Source: FEN-1322 sp041663425
Lineage (GTDB): Bacteria; Omnitrophota; Gorgyraeia; 2-01-FULL-45-10
Assembly (NCBI GenBank): GCA_041663425.1
Contig: JBAYMS010000057.1
Location: forward strand, 1 to 9,613
Reading direction: 5' to 3'
Length of the DNA stretch: 9,613 nt
Positions 1 to 6,600 of the stretch are shown piece after piece. A model generated the notes under the pieces. That model was not told the origin of the DNA and ran no database searches. It saw only the letters and a program-made list of their open reading frames with translations. Numbering within the stretch: position 1 is the first letter of the stretch; every line of letters begins with the position of its first letter. The translations under genes were made by a program, and so were the position numbers.

Positions 1-1
1 A

Positions 2-130
2 GTCACCGCCTCATTCGCTAACAAGACCGTGGAAAACAACAAGACCGTTACGATACTGGGCGTTAATAAGTCAGGTGCTGACGCAGCCAACTACACAATC
101 ACTCAGCCTACAGCTACAGCTTCTATAACA
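2..130 (+). repeat. YDG-type protein repeat, partial copy 1
   Basis: This encodes the C-terminal half of a repeat. The block N-N-K-T-V, then S-G-A-D-x-x-N-Y and T-Q-P-T aligns residue for residue with the same block of the next copy (N-N-K-T-V, S-G-L-D-x-x-N-Y, T-Q-P-T). The N-terminal half, with the YDG signature, would lie upstream of the window. Confidence 0.8.
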
Positions 131-2002
131 GCGAAGGCTCTGACAGTATCAGGCATCACGGCTAATAATAAATTCTACGATGGCAATACTTCTGCAACGA
201 TTAATGTGTCTTCAGCAGCGTTATCTGGCGTAATAGGATCAGATATCGTTAGTCTGGATGCATCTTCTGCTATAGGTGCATTTGATTCGAAAGACGTTGG
301 TAATAATAAAACAGTGGCCATTTCCGGACTTTCTCTGAGTGGCCTTGACAGCATTAATTACGTTGTTACGCAGCCCACTACTTTGGCCAACATAGTGAGC
401 ACGGATGCCACAGTTACCTGGACGGGAAACACTTCCACTGATTGGAATGTCGCCAATAACTGGGATGTTAGGCTCATACCGTTGTCTACTTGCAGTGTAG
501 TTATAGCTTCCGCGGGTAATCAGCCGACTCTCAATACGTCGATATCGGTCAATAATATGAATATAAATTCCGGGGCAACATTTACGATGGGCGGAGGTTC
601 AACTTTAACCATTACAGGGAATTGGACTAATAACGGAACGTTTGTGGCTGGCAATGGAGAAGTGGTGCTTAATCCTACGACTACGTCAATAATAACAGGT
701 AATAATACCTTCAACAATCTGACTTGTCAGGCCGCAGGGAAGACGATCACTTTTGAGGCAGGCAGCCTGCAGGATATTAAAGGCAAGCTGACATTAAACG
801 GCACCAGCGGCAATCTGCTTATTTTCAATAGTACTGTTTCGGGAACGCAGTGGAAAATAAATCCTGAAGGAGCTGTTAGCGCTTCTTATCTCAACGGTTA
901 CGATTCAAATAATATCGGAACTACGATTACCGCATCTAATAGCACATTTGTTCGTTGCACAGGCTGGAATGCAAATATCCCTACCCCTGGCCCGTCTAAC
1001 AATATAAACACTCCTCAGATAAACGATAGCCTGTTCTTCCCGAATATGGGTATGCCGGAGGCTCCGATCCAGCTGACGTTGTCTGAAATAGCGGTAGTGG
1101 CAGGACCTGGTGTCATGATGGCAGTTCCTGTCCCGTCAGTGCGTGCGGTGCCGTCAGCAGCTTCGTTTGGGAGAGCAGCCAATGTCGGCCTGATACCCGA
1201 CGTGGTGAAGATGAAAGAAGAATTTGCGCAGCTCAATGTTACGGTAAATATGACACAGCCCATATCGGTGTCTGCTTTTGAAGGCGTATACGGTCTTAGC
1301 AATATACCGGAAATTGAAACAGAACCAATGCTGTTTGAGGGTGTCAGCATCGATTCAACATTATCTCAGCCTGTTATCCAGGCTCTGAAGGATGTGGCTG
1401 GATCAGTTGTATTGCCGAGCACCGATAGGGTATCGTTTGAAGGTGTGTATTTAACATCAATTTCGTCAAGCGCATTAACACAGGAAGTATTTATTGGTGC
1501 ATCGGCTAGCTCAGTATTGCCAGCCGAGGTAAAATTTGAAAACATCAGATCCTTTAGCGTACTTGAGATGCCTGAAACGAAAGAAAACTTGGGCGGTATG
1601 GTCTGTACTGTGAGATTGCCGCAGACTGCATCTTTTGACAGAGTGCATGCAATAGCAACTGTGCCCAAAGTCGCCTCGTTTGAAGGTTCTACATCTGCAG
1701 CAGCATTGCCTGAAATTGCATCCTTCAAAGGTTTCAAACCAGCTGCGACACTATCTTCTCCTGTATCGTTTAGCGGCGTCCAGACAGTAGCTGTGATGCC
1801 TCCAGCCGTATCATTTAAGGATACCAGGGCTGTTGCCAATCTTATGCCTTTAAGATTTGAAGATGTAACAAATGCATCGCAGATCAAGGTTATGTTCCCC
1901 AATAATATGCCCATTACCGCCGTTCCTAATGTTGGTATGCCGCTAGGATCTGAAAAACCGTTCCATGGCCCCAGCATAAAGAATACCGATAAAGAAAAAT
2001 AA
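2..2002 (+). CDS. YDG-repeat surface/secreted protein, 5' end outside window
   Basis: The frame is open from base 2 (first codons V-T-A-S-F-A-N-K-T-V) and continues a YDG-type repeat, so the true start and any signal peptide lie upstream; the GTG at 29 is internal. In-window codons 1-131 hold about one and a half YDG repeats, including the signature F-Y-D-G at 173-184. Codons ~134-323 start with T-W-T-G and D-W-N...N-N-W and are rich in G, N, T and short beta-strand patterns, as in beta-helical surface proteins. From codon ~377 the chain becomes an Ala/Ser/Val/Pro tail with an S-F-x-G/D core, regular at 15 residues near its end. It closes with K-E-K. I see no LPXTG, PEP-CTERM, long hydrophobic segment or autotransporter barrel. 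YDG repeats are known from large adhesin-like proteins; a role in surface attachment is inference. The gene is separate in content from the operon that follows. Confidence 0.85.
   Translation, partial: VTASFANKTVENNKTVTILGVNKSGADAANYTITQPTATASITAKALTVSGITANNKFYDGNTSATINVSSAALSGVIGSDIVSLDASSAIGAFDSKDVGNNKTVAISGLSLSGLDSINYVVTQPTTLANIVSTDATVTWTGNTSTDWNVANNWDVRLIPLSTCSVVIASAGNQPTLNTSISVNNMNINSGATFTMGGGSTLTITGNWTNNGTFVAGNGEVVLNPTTTSIITGNNTFNNLTCQAAGKTITFEAGSLQDIKGKLTLNGTSGNLLIFNSTVSGTQWKINPEGAVSASYLNGYDSNNIGTTITASNSTFVRCTGWNANIPTPGPSNNINTPQINDSLFFPNMGMPEAPIQLTLSEIAVVAGPGVMMAVPVPSVRAVPSAASFGRAANVGLIPDVVKMKEEFAQLNVTVNMTQPISVSAFEGVYGLSNIPEIETEPMLFEGVSIDSTLSQPVIQALKDVAGSVVLPSTDRVSFEGVYLTSISSSALTQEVFIGASASSVLPAEVKFENIRSFSVLEMPETKENLGGMVCTVRLPQTASFDRVHAIATVPKVASFEGSTSAAALPEIASFKGFKPAATLSSPVSFSGVQTVAVMPPAVSFKDTRAVANLMPLRFEDVTNASQIKVMFPNNMPITAVPNVGMPLGSEKPFHGPSIKNTDKEK
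131..394 (+). repeat. YDG-type protein repeat, complete copy 2
   Basis: This encodes about 88 residues. They start with A-K-A-L-T-V-S-G, carry the signature K-F-Y-D-G-N-T-S-A at 170-196, and end with V-T-Q-P-T-T-L-A-N-I. The second half matches the partial copy before it. It is the last repeat of the array; the sequence then changes to the W-x-G/NW segment. Confidence 0.85.
1616..1891 (+). repeat. Tandem 15-residue protein repeat in the tail
   Basis: Five units lie exactly 45 bases apart (starts 1616, 1661, 1706, 1751, 1796), followed by a 17-residue unit at 1841-1891. The consensus is roughly (L/V/M)-P-x-x-A/V-S-F-x-G/D-x-x-x-x-A-x. Unit cores read S-F-D-R, S-F-E-G, S-F-K-G, S-F-S-G and S-F-K-D. 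Looser copies with 14-21 residue spacing extend upstream to about 1130 (S-F-G-R, A-F-E-G, L-F-E-G, S-F-E-G). DNA identity between units is low, so this is an old array held at protein level. Confidence 0.8.
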
Positions 2003-2032
2003 TTCCCATTTTCCTTCTTTTTGAGTTAAAAT
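2003..2032 (+). promoter_or_regulatory. Weak candidate promoter for the operon
   Basis: TAAAAT at 2027-2032 resembles a -10 box, and TTCCCA at 2003-2008 matches 4 of 6 bases of TTGACA with an 18-base spacer. The -10-like box ends 9 bases before the ATG at 2042, and there is no Shine-Dalgarno sequence in front of that ATG. Use of this promoter would therefore give a leaderless or nearly leaderless mRNA. The region is AT-rich, so a chance match is quite possible. Confidence 0.3.
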
Positions 2033-2041
2033 AATTTAACT
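2024..2041. repeat. Perfect 7-bp inverted repeat abutting the operon start codon
   Basis: AGTTAAA (2024-2030) and TTTAACT (2035-2041) are perfect reverse complements around a 4-base ATAA spacer. The right arm ends at the base before the ATG at 2042, and the left arm overlaps the -10-like box. It could be an operator or a weak hairpin masking the start. It is too AT-rich, and lacks a following T-run, to be a convincing intrinsic terminator for the upstream gene. Confidence 0.5.
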
Positions 2042-3412
2042 ATGTTAATCGATACACATTGCCATCTCGATTTTAATGATTTCGATAAAGATCGTGATGA
2101 AGTTATAGACAGGGCTAAGAAGGCGGGCGTCGGAGCCATAATAGACGTTGGTAGTTCTATTGAAGGAAGCCGCCGTGCTTTTGATCTCGCAGTATCTTCC
2201 GATATTATTTATGCCACTCTGGGCGTCCATCCTCATGAAGCCAGCTCGCTTACCGATAAAGTGATAGCAGAATTTAAAGAAATGGCAAAGGATAAAAAAG
2301 TGGTAGCCATAGGAGAGGTGGGCCTCGATTTTTTCAGAAATCTTTCTCCAAAAGATGAACAGGAAGCTGCGTTCAGGAAATTTATCCGCCTTGCCAGGGA
2401 GCTCGACCTGCCGCTTGTAATACACGCAAGAGATGCCGCGTCAGATGCTATAAGAATTTTAAAAGAAGAGAAGTGGCCCGGCCTTCGAGGGGTGATGCAC
2501 TGCTTTTCCGGAGATAAAGACTTCCTGAAACAGTCTCTCGATCTTGGCCTGCATATTTCGTTTACATGTAATATCACATTTAAGAATGCCGGCAATTTAC
2601 GAGATGTTGCCGGGGAAGTTCCGACCGACAGGCTGATGCTCGAAACCGATGCGCCTTATCTCGCACCCCAAAAGCTCCGCGGCAAGCGTAATGAGCCTGC
2701 ATATCTGACATACCTTGTCAGTCAATTGGCCGATATCACCAAACTTACCGAAAGCGATATAGCCCGTATAACGACGCATAATGCCAATGCTCTTTTTAAA
2801 TTGATGCCCCAGGCAGAAGGGTCGAAGATCGCCTACGAGATAAGGGATTCGCTATATCTTAACATAACGAACATGTGCACAAACAGCTGCAGCTTTTGTG
2901 TCCGGAACGATACAAATTTTGTAAAGGGGCATAATCTCAAACTGGATAGAGACCCGGAGCTCGAAGAGATATTGAGGTCGATCGGTGATCCCGCAAAATA
3001 TAAAGAGATCGTGTTCTGCGGTTATGGCGAGCCGACCATGAGGCTTGATATCCTGAAAGAGATAGCGAGATGGGTTAAATCGAAACGGGGGAGGGTCAGG
3101 CTGGTTACAAATGGGCACGGAGACCTTATAAATTCCCGACCGATAGCCGGAGAGCTTACAGGCCTTGTGGATAAGATTTCTGTCAGCCTGAACGCAGATA
3201 CGCAGGAAAAATATGATGAGGTGTGTCTGCCGAAATTTGGGCCTGAAACATTTAAACATGTTCTAAGTTTTATCAAAGACTGCACCAGCCGCAACATAGA
3301 AACTGAAGTTACGTGCCTCGATCTTCCCGGTATAGACATAGATAAATGTGAAGAGATCGCAAGAAATGCCGGAGCGGCATTCAGGCTCAGGAGATATGGG
3401 GTTACAGGGTGA
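2042..3412 (+). CDS. TatD-family metal-dependent hydrolase fused to a radical SAM domain
   Basis: This is a two-domain protein of 456 residues. Residues 1-~262 form a TatD-type TIM-barrel hydrolase with the full metal-site set: T-H-C-H-L-D (H6, H8), G-E-V-G-L-D (E92), V-I-H-A-R (H128), M-H-C-F-S-G (H153) and E-T-D-A-P-Y (D203), plus R-G-K-R-N-E-P at 213-219. TatD proteins are DNA/RNA nucleases or deoxyribonucleases. Residues ~264-456 form a compact radical SAM domain with the cluster motif C279-x3-C283-x2-C286 and G-Y-G-E-P-T at 327-332. It resembles the family named for its link to TatD; its substrate is unknown. The ATG at 2042 directly precedes the H-x-H motif, as usual for TatD, so the start is firm although no Shine-Dalgarno is present. 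The stop overlaps the next gene by 4 bases. The reading frame passes between the domains without a break, so this looks like a true fusion. Confidence 0.92.
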   Translation: MLIDTHCHLDFNDFDKDRDEVIDRAKKAGVGAIIDVGSSIEGSRRAFDLAVSSDIIYATLGVHPHEASSLTDKVIAEFKEMAKDKKVVAIGEVGLDFFRNLSPKDEQEAAFRKFIRLARELDLPLVIHARDAASDAIRILKEEKWPGLRGVMHCFSGDKDFLKQSLDLGLHISFTCNITFKNAGNLRDVAGEVPTDRLMLETDAPYLAPQKLRGKRNEPAYLTYLVSQLADITKLTESDIARITTHNANALFKLMPQAEGSKIAYEIRDSLYLNITNMCTNSCSFCVRNDTNFVKGHNLKLDRDPELEEILRSIGDPAKYKEIVFCGYGEPTMRLDILKEIARWVKSKRGRVRLVTNGHGDLINSRPIAGELTGLVDKISVSLNADTQEKYDEVCLPKFGPETFKHVLSFIKDCTSRNIETEVTCLDLPGIDIDKCEEIARNAGAAFRLRRYGVTG

Positions 3413-4458
3413 GAAAGATCGTGGAATTTATTCGGAAAGAGCGGCTGTATATACTTCTCCTGATATTTGTTGCGTTGGTCAGTTTTATTGTTTCCTCCGG
3501 CAGCCACAAAGAAAAGGCGAGACAACAAAAAACAGTTATTTCACAAGAGAAAAAGGCGGAAGAGTCCCTTTTAAAAAATCAGCAGATAGAAAAAGTCCTT
3601 CAGGATGATAAGCAGCTTGCCAGGATATTTATAATAGCGTCGCTTCTTATAATGATGGTATTATTCCTTGGGGTGGCGGTGGATGTTGTATTGTTCGCAA
3701 GGCGCCTGTCCGGCAACATATTAGATATTCATACATACAGACCGGGTGCGGTAAGCTGGAACCTGGTAGACGTCGTGCGGGTTGTGATATTGTTTTTATT
3801 CTTCGGTTATGTCTTGGTTATGATGGAGTCTTTTCTTGCAAGGACATTCCCGATAATAAAAAATGATGATCTCAGAATGATATTTAATTCTACTATCCTG
3901 GATGGCCTTGTCATAGTATTCATAATATATTTTGCCCTGCGCCAGTATGGGCAGAAACTGGCGTCATTGGGTATTGCCTTTAAGAATTTTTCCGCAAATG
4001 TTTTTTACGGTGTCGTCGGATATATAGCTATATTGCCGGCCTTGTTCCTGATACTCATCCTGACATCTATAGTTACGAACATTATCCACTATACGCCTAA
4101 AGAACAGGTGGTTGTTGAGTTGTTTATGCGGCAGAGTAATCCGTTATTTCTTTTTTACACCAGCATATTCGCCGCGATCGCCGGTCCCATAGTGGAAGAG
4201 CTGTTCTTCAGGGGTTTTATGTACGGCGCTGTAAAAAAATATATAGGTGTATTCTGGGCTACTATGATAACATCCGCTTTGTTTGCGGCCCTTCATACGC
4301 ATGCCGTAGGATTTCTGCCGATAATGGTCCTGGGAATATTGCTTGCGTATTTATACGAAAGGACAGGGACGCTCGTTTCTTCAGTGACAGTTCACATGAT
4401 GCATAATTTCAGCATGGTTCTTCTAGTCTTTCTGGCAAAGTCAGTAAAGGGAATGTAA
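3409..4458 (+). CDS. CPBP-family intramembrane glutamic endopeptidase (CAAX protease-like)
   Basis: This 349-residue membrane protein carries the three motifs of the CPBP/Abi family: E263-E264-x3-R268 (E-E-L-F-F-R-G), F292-x3-H296 (F-A-A-L-H) and H-M-M-H-N with H329 or H332 and N333. Hydrophobic segments lie near residues 12-29, 72-95, 121-139, 160-178, 197-225, 247-260, 283-295, 303-315 and 334-343. Between the first two is a soluble stretch (31-70) rich in K, E and Q that may form a coiled coil. CPBP members cleave prenylated or peptide substrates in the membrane, process bacteriocins, or act as scaffolds; the substrate here cannot be told. The GTG start overlaps the preceding stop as GTGA, with no in-frame ATG until codon 82, so GTG is favoured. 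The N-terminal anchor and linker make it longer than the bare domain. Confidence 0.88.
   Translation: MRKIVEFIRKERLYILLLIFVALVSFIVSSGSHKEKARQQKTVISQEKKAEESLLKNQQIEKVLQDDKQLARIFIIASLLIMMVLFLGVAVDVVLFARRLSGNILDIHTYRPGAVSWNLVDVVRVVILFLFFGYVLVMMESFLARTFPIIKNDDLRMIFNSTILDGLVIVFIIYFALRQYGQKLASLGIAFKNFSANVFYGVVGYIAILPALFLILILTSIVTNIIHYTPKEQVVVELFMRQSNPLFLFYTSIFAAIAGPIVEELFFRGFMYGAVKKYIGVFWATMITSALFAALHTHAVGFLPIMVLGILLAYLYERTGTLVSSVTVHMMHNFSMVLLVFLAKSVKGM
4446..4452 (+). promoter_or_regulatory. Ribosome binding site of the DUF362 gene
   Basis: AAAGGGA lies 5 bases before the ATG at 4458 and inside the end of the protease gene. It supports that start and the one-base TAATG stop/start overlap. Confidence 0.6.
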
Positions 4459-5561
4459 TGGTAAAAGTTTCGCTTGCGAAATGCAGCACTTATGATACAG
4501 ATAAAGTTTTTGATGCTGTGAAGAGATGCGTCGATCTTGTCGGAGGGATGGAGGAATACGTCAGCCCGGGTGCAAAAGTGCTCGTGAAACCCAATCTTCT
4601 CTCTGCGCGGCTGCCCGAAGAAGCTGTCGATACTCATCCTGAGGTTGTGAGGGCCGTTGTCCGGCTTGTTAAAAAGGCGGGTGCCACACCTATCATAGGT
4701 GATTCTCCCGGCGGATACGGCGCTGATGTTGACGAAGTATTTGAAAAATCAGGGATGCGCAGGATTGCCGCTGACGAAGGTGTGGAGCTGGTAAAATTTA
4801 CCGCATCCAGATTTGTTGACGGTATACCTTTTACACGTTACCTGTTTGATTGCGCCGCGGTTATTTCCGTGCCGAAATTTAAAACTCATTGCCTTACCAT
4901 GATGACGGCAGGTATAAAAAATATGTACGGAACTGTGGTCGGGCTTAATAAAGTGGAGTGCCACTCCCGCGCCCCTAAAGAAGCGGACTTCGCAAAGATC
5001 ATTGCGAAAGTTTATTCAGTAGCGAAGCCGCATCTTACCGTCCTGGATGGCATAACGGCGATGGAGGGGGACGGGCCATCAGGAGGGAAAGCCAGGCAGA
5101 TGGGCCTGGTGATGGCCAGCGCCGATGCGGTTGCCGTCGATGCGGTCGTTGCAGCCGTAGTGGGCCTGTCGCCTTTAGAAGTGCTCATCACTAAGGAAGC
5201 TTTTGAGGCAGGCCTGGGTGAGGCGGATTTAAGCCGCATAGAACTGACAGGCGACAGTATAGATAGTTTCATGGTGCCGGATTTTAAATTGCCGCAGACG
5301 GCTATGTTCAGGATGATACCGTCGGGAACATTGAATGCCATCGCAAAGCTTATTAAATTTAAACCGTTTATCGATGCAGCCATCTGTAAAAAATGCAACC
5401 TGTGCAAAACTACATGCCCTGTCGGCGCTATTGAAATAGGGGCGGATTTCTGTAAAATAGATTATAATAAATGTGTGCGGTGTCTTTGCTGTCACGAGGT
5501 GTGTCCTTATAAAGCTATAAGTATAAAACGCAACTTTTTGGCCAGAGCGGTATGGGGGTAA
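4458..5561 (+). CDS. DUF362 protein with C-terminal double [4Fe-4S] ferredoxin domain
   Basis: This is a 367-residue, soluble-looking protein. Residues ~1-285 match the DUF362 family by conserved blocks: V-K-P-N (43-46), G-D-S-P-G-G (81-86), P-K-F-K-T-H (139-144), G-I-K-N-M-Y-G (152-158) and L-D-G-I-T-A-M-E-G-D-G-P (196-207). Residues ~305-357 hold two ferredoxin motifs: C310-x2-C313-x2-C316-x3-C320-P and C339-x2-C342-x2-C345-x3-C349-P, each able to bind a [4Fe-4S] cluster. The family is common in anaerobes and has no established reaction; an electron-transfer role is inferred from the clusters. No signal peptide or membrane helix is apparent. The start is supported by a good ribosome binding site, and the gene sits 7 bases before mtnA. 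The nearby radical SAM domain needs an electron donor, so a pairing is conceivable but unproven. Confidence 0.9.
   Translation: MVKVSLAKCSTYDTDKVFDAVKRCVDLVGGMEEYVSPGAKVLVKPNLLSARLPEEAVDTHPEVVRAVVRLVKKAGATPIIGDSPGGYGADVDEVFEKSGMRRIAADEGVELVKFTASRFVDGIPFTRYLFDCAAVISVPKFKTHCLTMMTAGIKNMYGTVVGLNKVECHSRAPKEADFAKIIAKVYSVAKPHLTVLDGITAMEGDGPSGGKARQMGLVMASADAVAVDAVVAAVVGLSPLEVLITKEAFEAGLGEADLSRIELTGDSIDSFMVPDFKLPQTAMFRMIPSGTLNAIAKLIKFKPFIDAAICKKCNLCKTTCPVGAIEIGADFCKIDYNKCVRCLCCHEVCPYKAISIKRNFLARAVWG
5554..5558 (+). promoter_or_regulatory. Ribosome binding site of mtnA
   Basis: A GGGGG run 10 bases before the ATG at 5569 is the only purine-rich element available. It overlaps the last codons of the DUF362 gene. 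The spacing is slightly long, so the site is moderate. Confidence 0.4.
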
Positions 5562-5568
5562 ACGAACG

Positions 5569-6600
5569 ATGCCGGTAGATACGATATTCTGGGATAGCGG
5601 TAAAGTGAAGCTGGTTGACCAGACGCTTCTTCCTGTTAAATTTAAATATATTTCGTGCGGGGATATTAAAACGCTCTGGCATGCGATAAAGAAATTGCAG
5701 GTGCGGGGCGCACCAGCGATAGGCATAGCCGGAGCGCTCGGTGTTGTGCTGGGTGCAAAAAGTTCTAAAGCCCCGACCGGGAAAAAACTTTTGCGTGATA
5801 TTGATAATATAGTGCGCTATCTTGCTTCGTCCAGGCCGACAGCGGTAAATTTATTCTGGGCGCTGGCCAGGATGAGATGTGCGGCAGAAGAGAATAGCGC
5901 TAAGAGTGTTATGCAGATAAAGAGCGTATTGTTTAAAGAAGCGCTTAAAATAATAGCTGAGGATAAGGACGCGTGCCGGCGGATGGCACGGCATGGCGCA
6001 GGGCTGATCAGGAACGGCGATACTATCCTGACGCACTGCAACGCGGGCGGGCTGGCGACGGCCGACTATGGAACCGCGCTCGGAGTATTGTTTGAGGCTA
6101 AAAAACAGGGAAAGCGCATTAAGGTTTACGCTGACGAGACACGGCCTCTCTTGCAGGGTGCGAGACTTACGACGTGGGAGCTGATGCATGAGGGTATCGA
6201 GACGACGCTTATTTGCGATAATATGGCGGCAAGCCTTATGGCTAAGGGAAAGATCGATAAAGTTTTCGTCGGAGCTGACCGGATCGCTTCAAACGGGGAT
6301 GCCGCTAATAAGATAGGAACTTATAGCGTGGCGGTTCTGGCGAAATATCATCGTGTGCCGTTTTACGTCGTTGCGCCGCTATCGACATTTGACCGCAATA
6401 TAGCTACGGGCAGGGAAATACCGATAGAGGAGCGCGGTGCGGATGAAGTCAGGTCGATAGGCGGGAAATTTATTGCGCCGCGGAAAGTTAAAGTATATAA
6501 TCCTGCATTTGATGTTACGCCGAACGGGCTTATCACGGCGATAGTTACCGAAGAGGGTGTGTTCAAGCGCCCCTATAAAGAAAGTTTAAAGAGAAGATGA
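5569..6600 (+). CDS. mtnA: S-methyl-5-thioribose-1-phosphate isomerase
   Basis: MtnA turns 5-methylthioribose-1-phosphate into 5-methylthioribulose-1-phosphate in methionine salvage. The 343 residues are full family length and related to the eIF2B alpha/beta/delta fold. Signatures are V-R-G-A-P-A-I-G (45-52), S-R-P-T-A-V-N (88-94), T-H-C-N-A-G-G (155-161) with the catalytic Cys C157, D-E-T-R-P-L-L-Q-G (189-197), V-G-A-D-R-I (234-239) with the catalytic Asp D237, and N-K-I-G-T (247-251). Cys and Asp correspond to the acid-base pair known from Bacillus MtnA. The remaining salvage genes (mtnK, mtnB, mtnC, mtnD or mtnN) are not in the window. Some MtnA enzymes also act on 5-deoxyribose-1-phosphate in the DHAP shunt, so that use is possible. 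The stop overlaps thiL as ATGA. An archaeal-type ribose-1,5-bisphosphate isomerase is less likely, given the D-E-T-R-P-L-L-Q-G block and the strong overall fit to MtnA. Confidence 0.95.
   Translation: MPVDTIFWDSGKVKLVDQTLLPVKFKYISCGDIKTLWHAIKKLQVRGAPAIGIAGALGVVLGAKSSKAPTGKKLLRDIDNIVRYLASSRPTAVNLFWALARMRCAAEENSAKSVMQIKSVLFKEALKIIAEDKDACRRMARHGAGLIRNGDTILTHCNAGGLATADYGTALGVLFEAKKQGKRIKVYADETRPLLQGARLTTWELMHEGIETTLICDNMAASLMAKGKIDKVFVGADRIASNGDAANKIGTYSVAVLAKYHRVPFYVVAPLSTFDRNIATGREIPIEERGADEVRSIGGKFIAPRKVKVYNPAFDVTPNGLITAIVTEEGVFKRPYKESLKRR

Noticed and set aside
29..31. GTG as the start of the YDG protein
   Set aside because: The nine codons before it are open and match the repeat copy downstream, so the gene enters from outside the window.
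1366..1977. 203-codon open frame on the minus strand
   Set aside because: It lies wholly opposite the repeat tail of the YDG protein, and its apparent repetitiveness mirrors that gene. No family motif is visible.
2003..2041. Intrinsic terminator after the YDG gene
   Set aside because: The T-rich run at 2009-2022 has no GC-rich stem before it, and the inverted repeat at 2024-2041 is AT-only in its core with no T-run after.
3022..3528. 168-codon minus-strand frame opposite the radical SAM domain
   Set aside because: The plus strand is fully explained by the fusion protein and protease; no motif is seen in this frame.
3348..3608. 86-codon plus-strand frame across the fusion/protease junction
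   Set aside because: It is out of frame with both genes, has no conserved motif, and the protein is low in hydrophobic structure.
5229..5726. 165-codon minus-strand frame across the DUF362/mtnA junction
   Set aside because: It spans two well supported genes and is Cys/His-rich only because it mirrors the ferredoxin codons.
6001..6330. mtnA as an eIF2B-like or ribose-1,5-bisphosphate isomerase gene
   Set aside because: The catalytic Cys and Asp occur in MtnA-specific contexts, and the D-E-T-R-P-L-L-Q-G block and length fit MtnA best.
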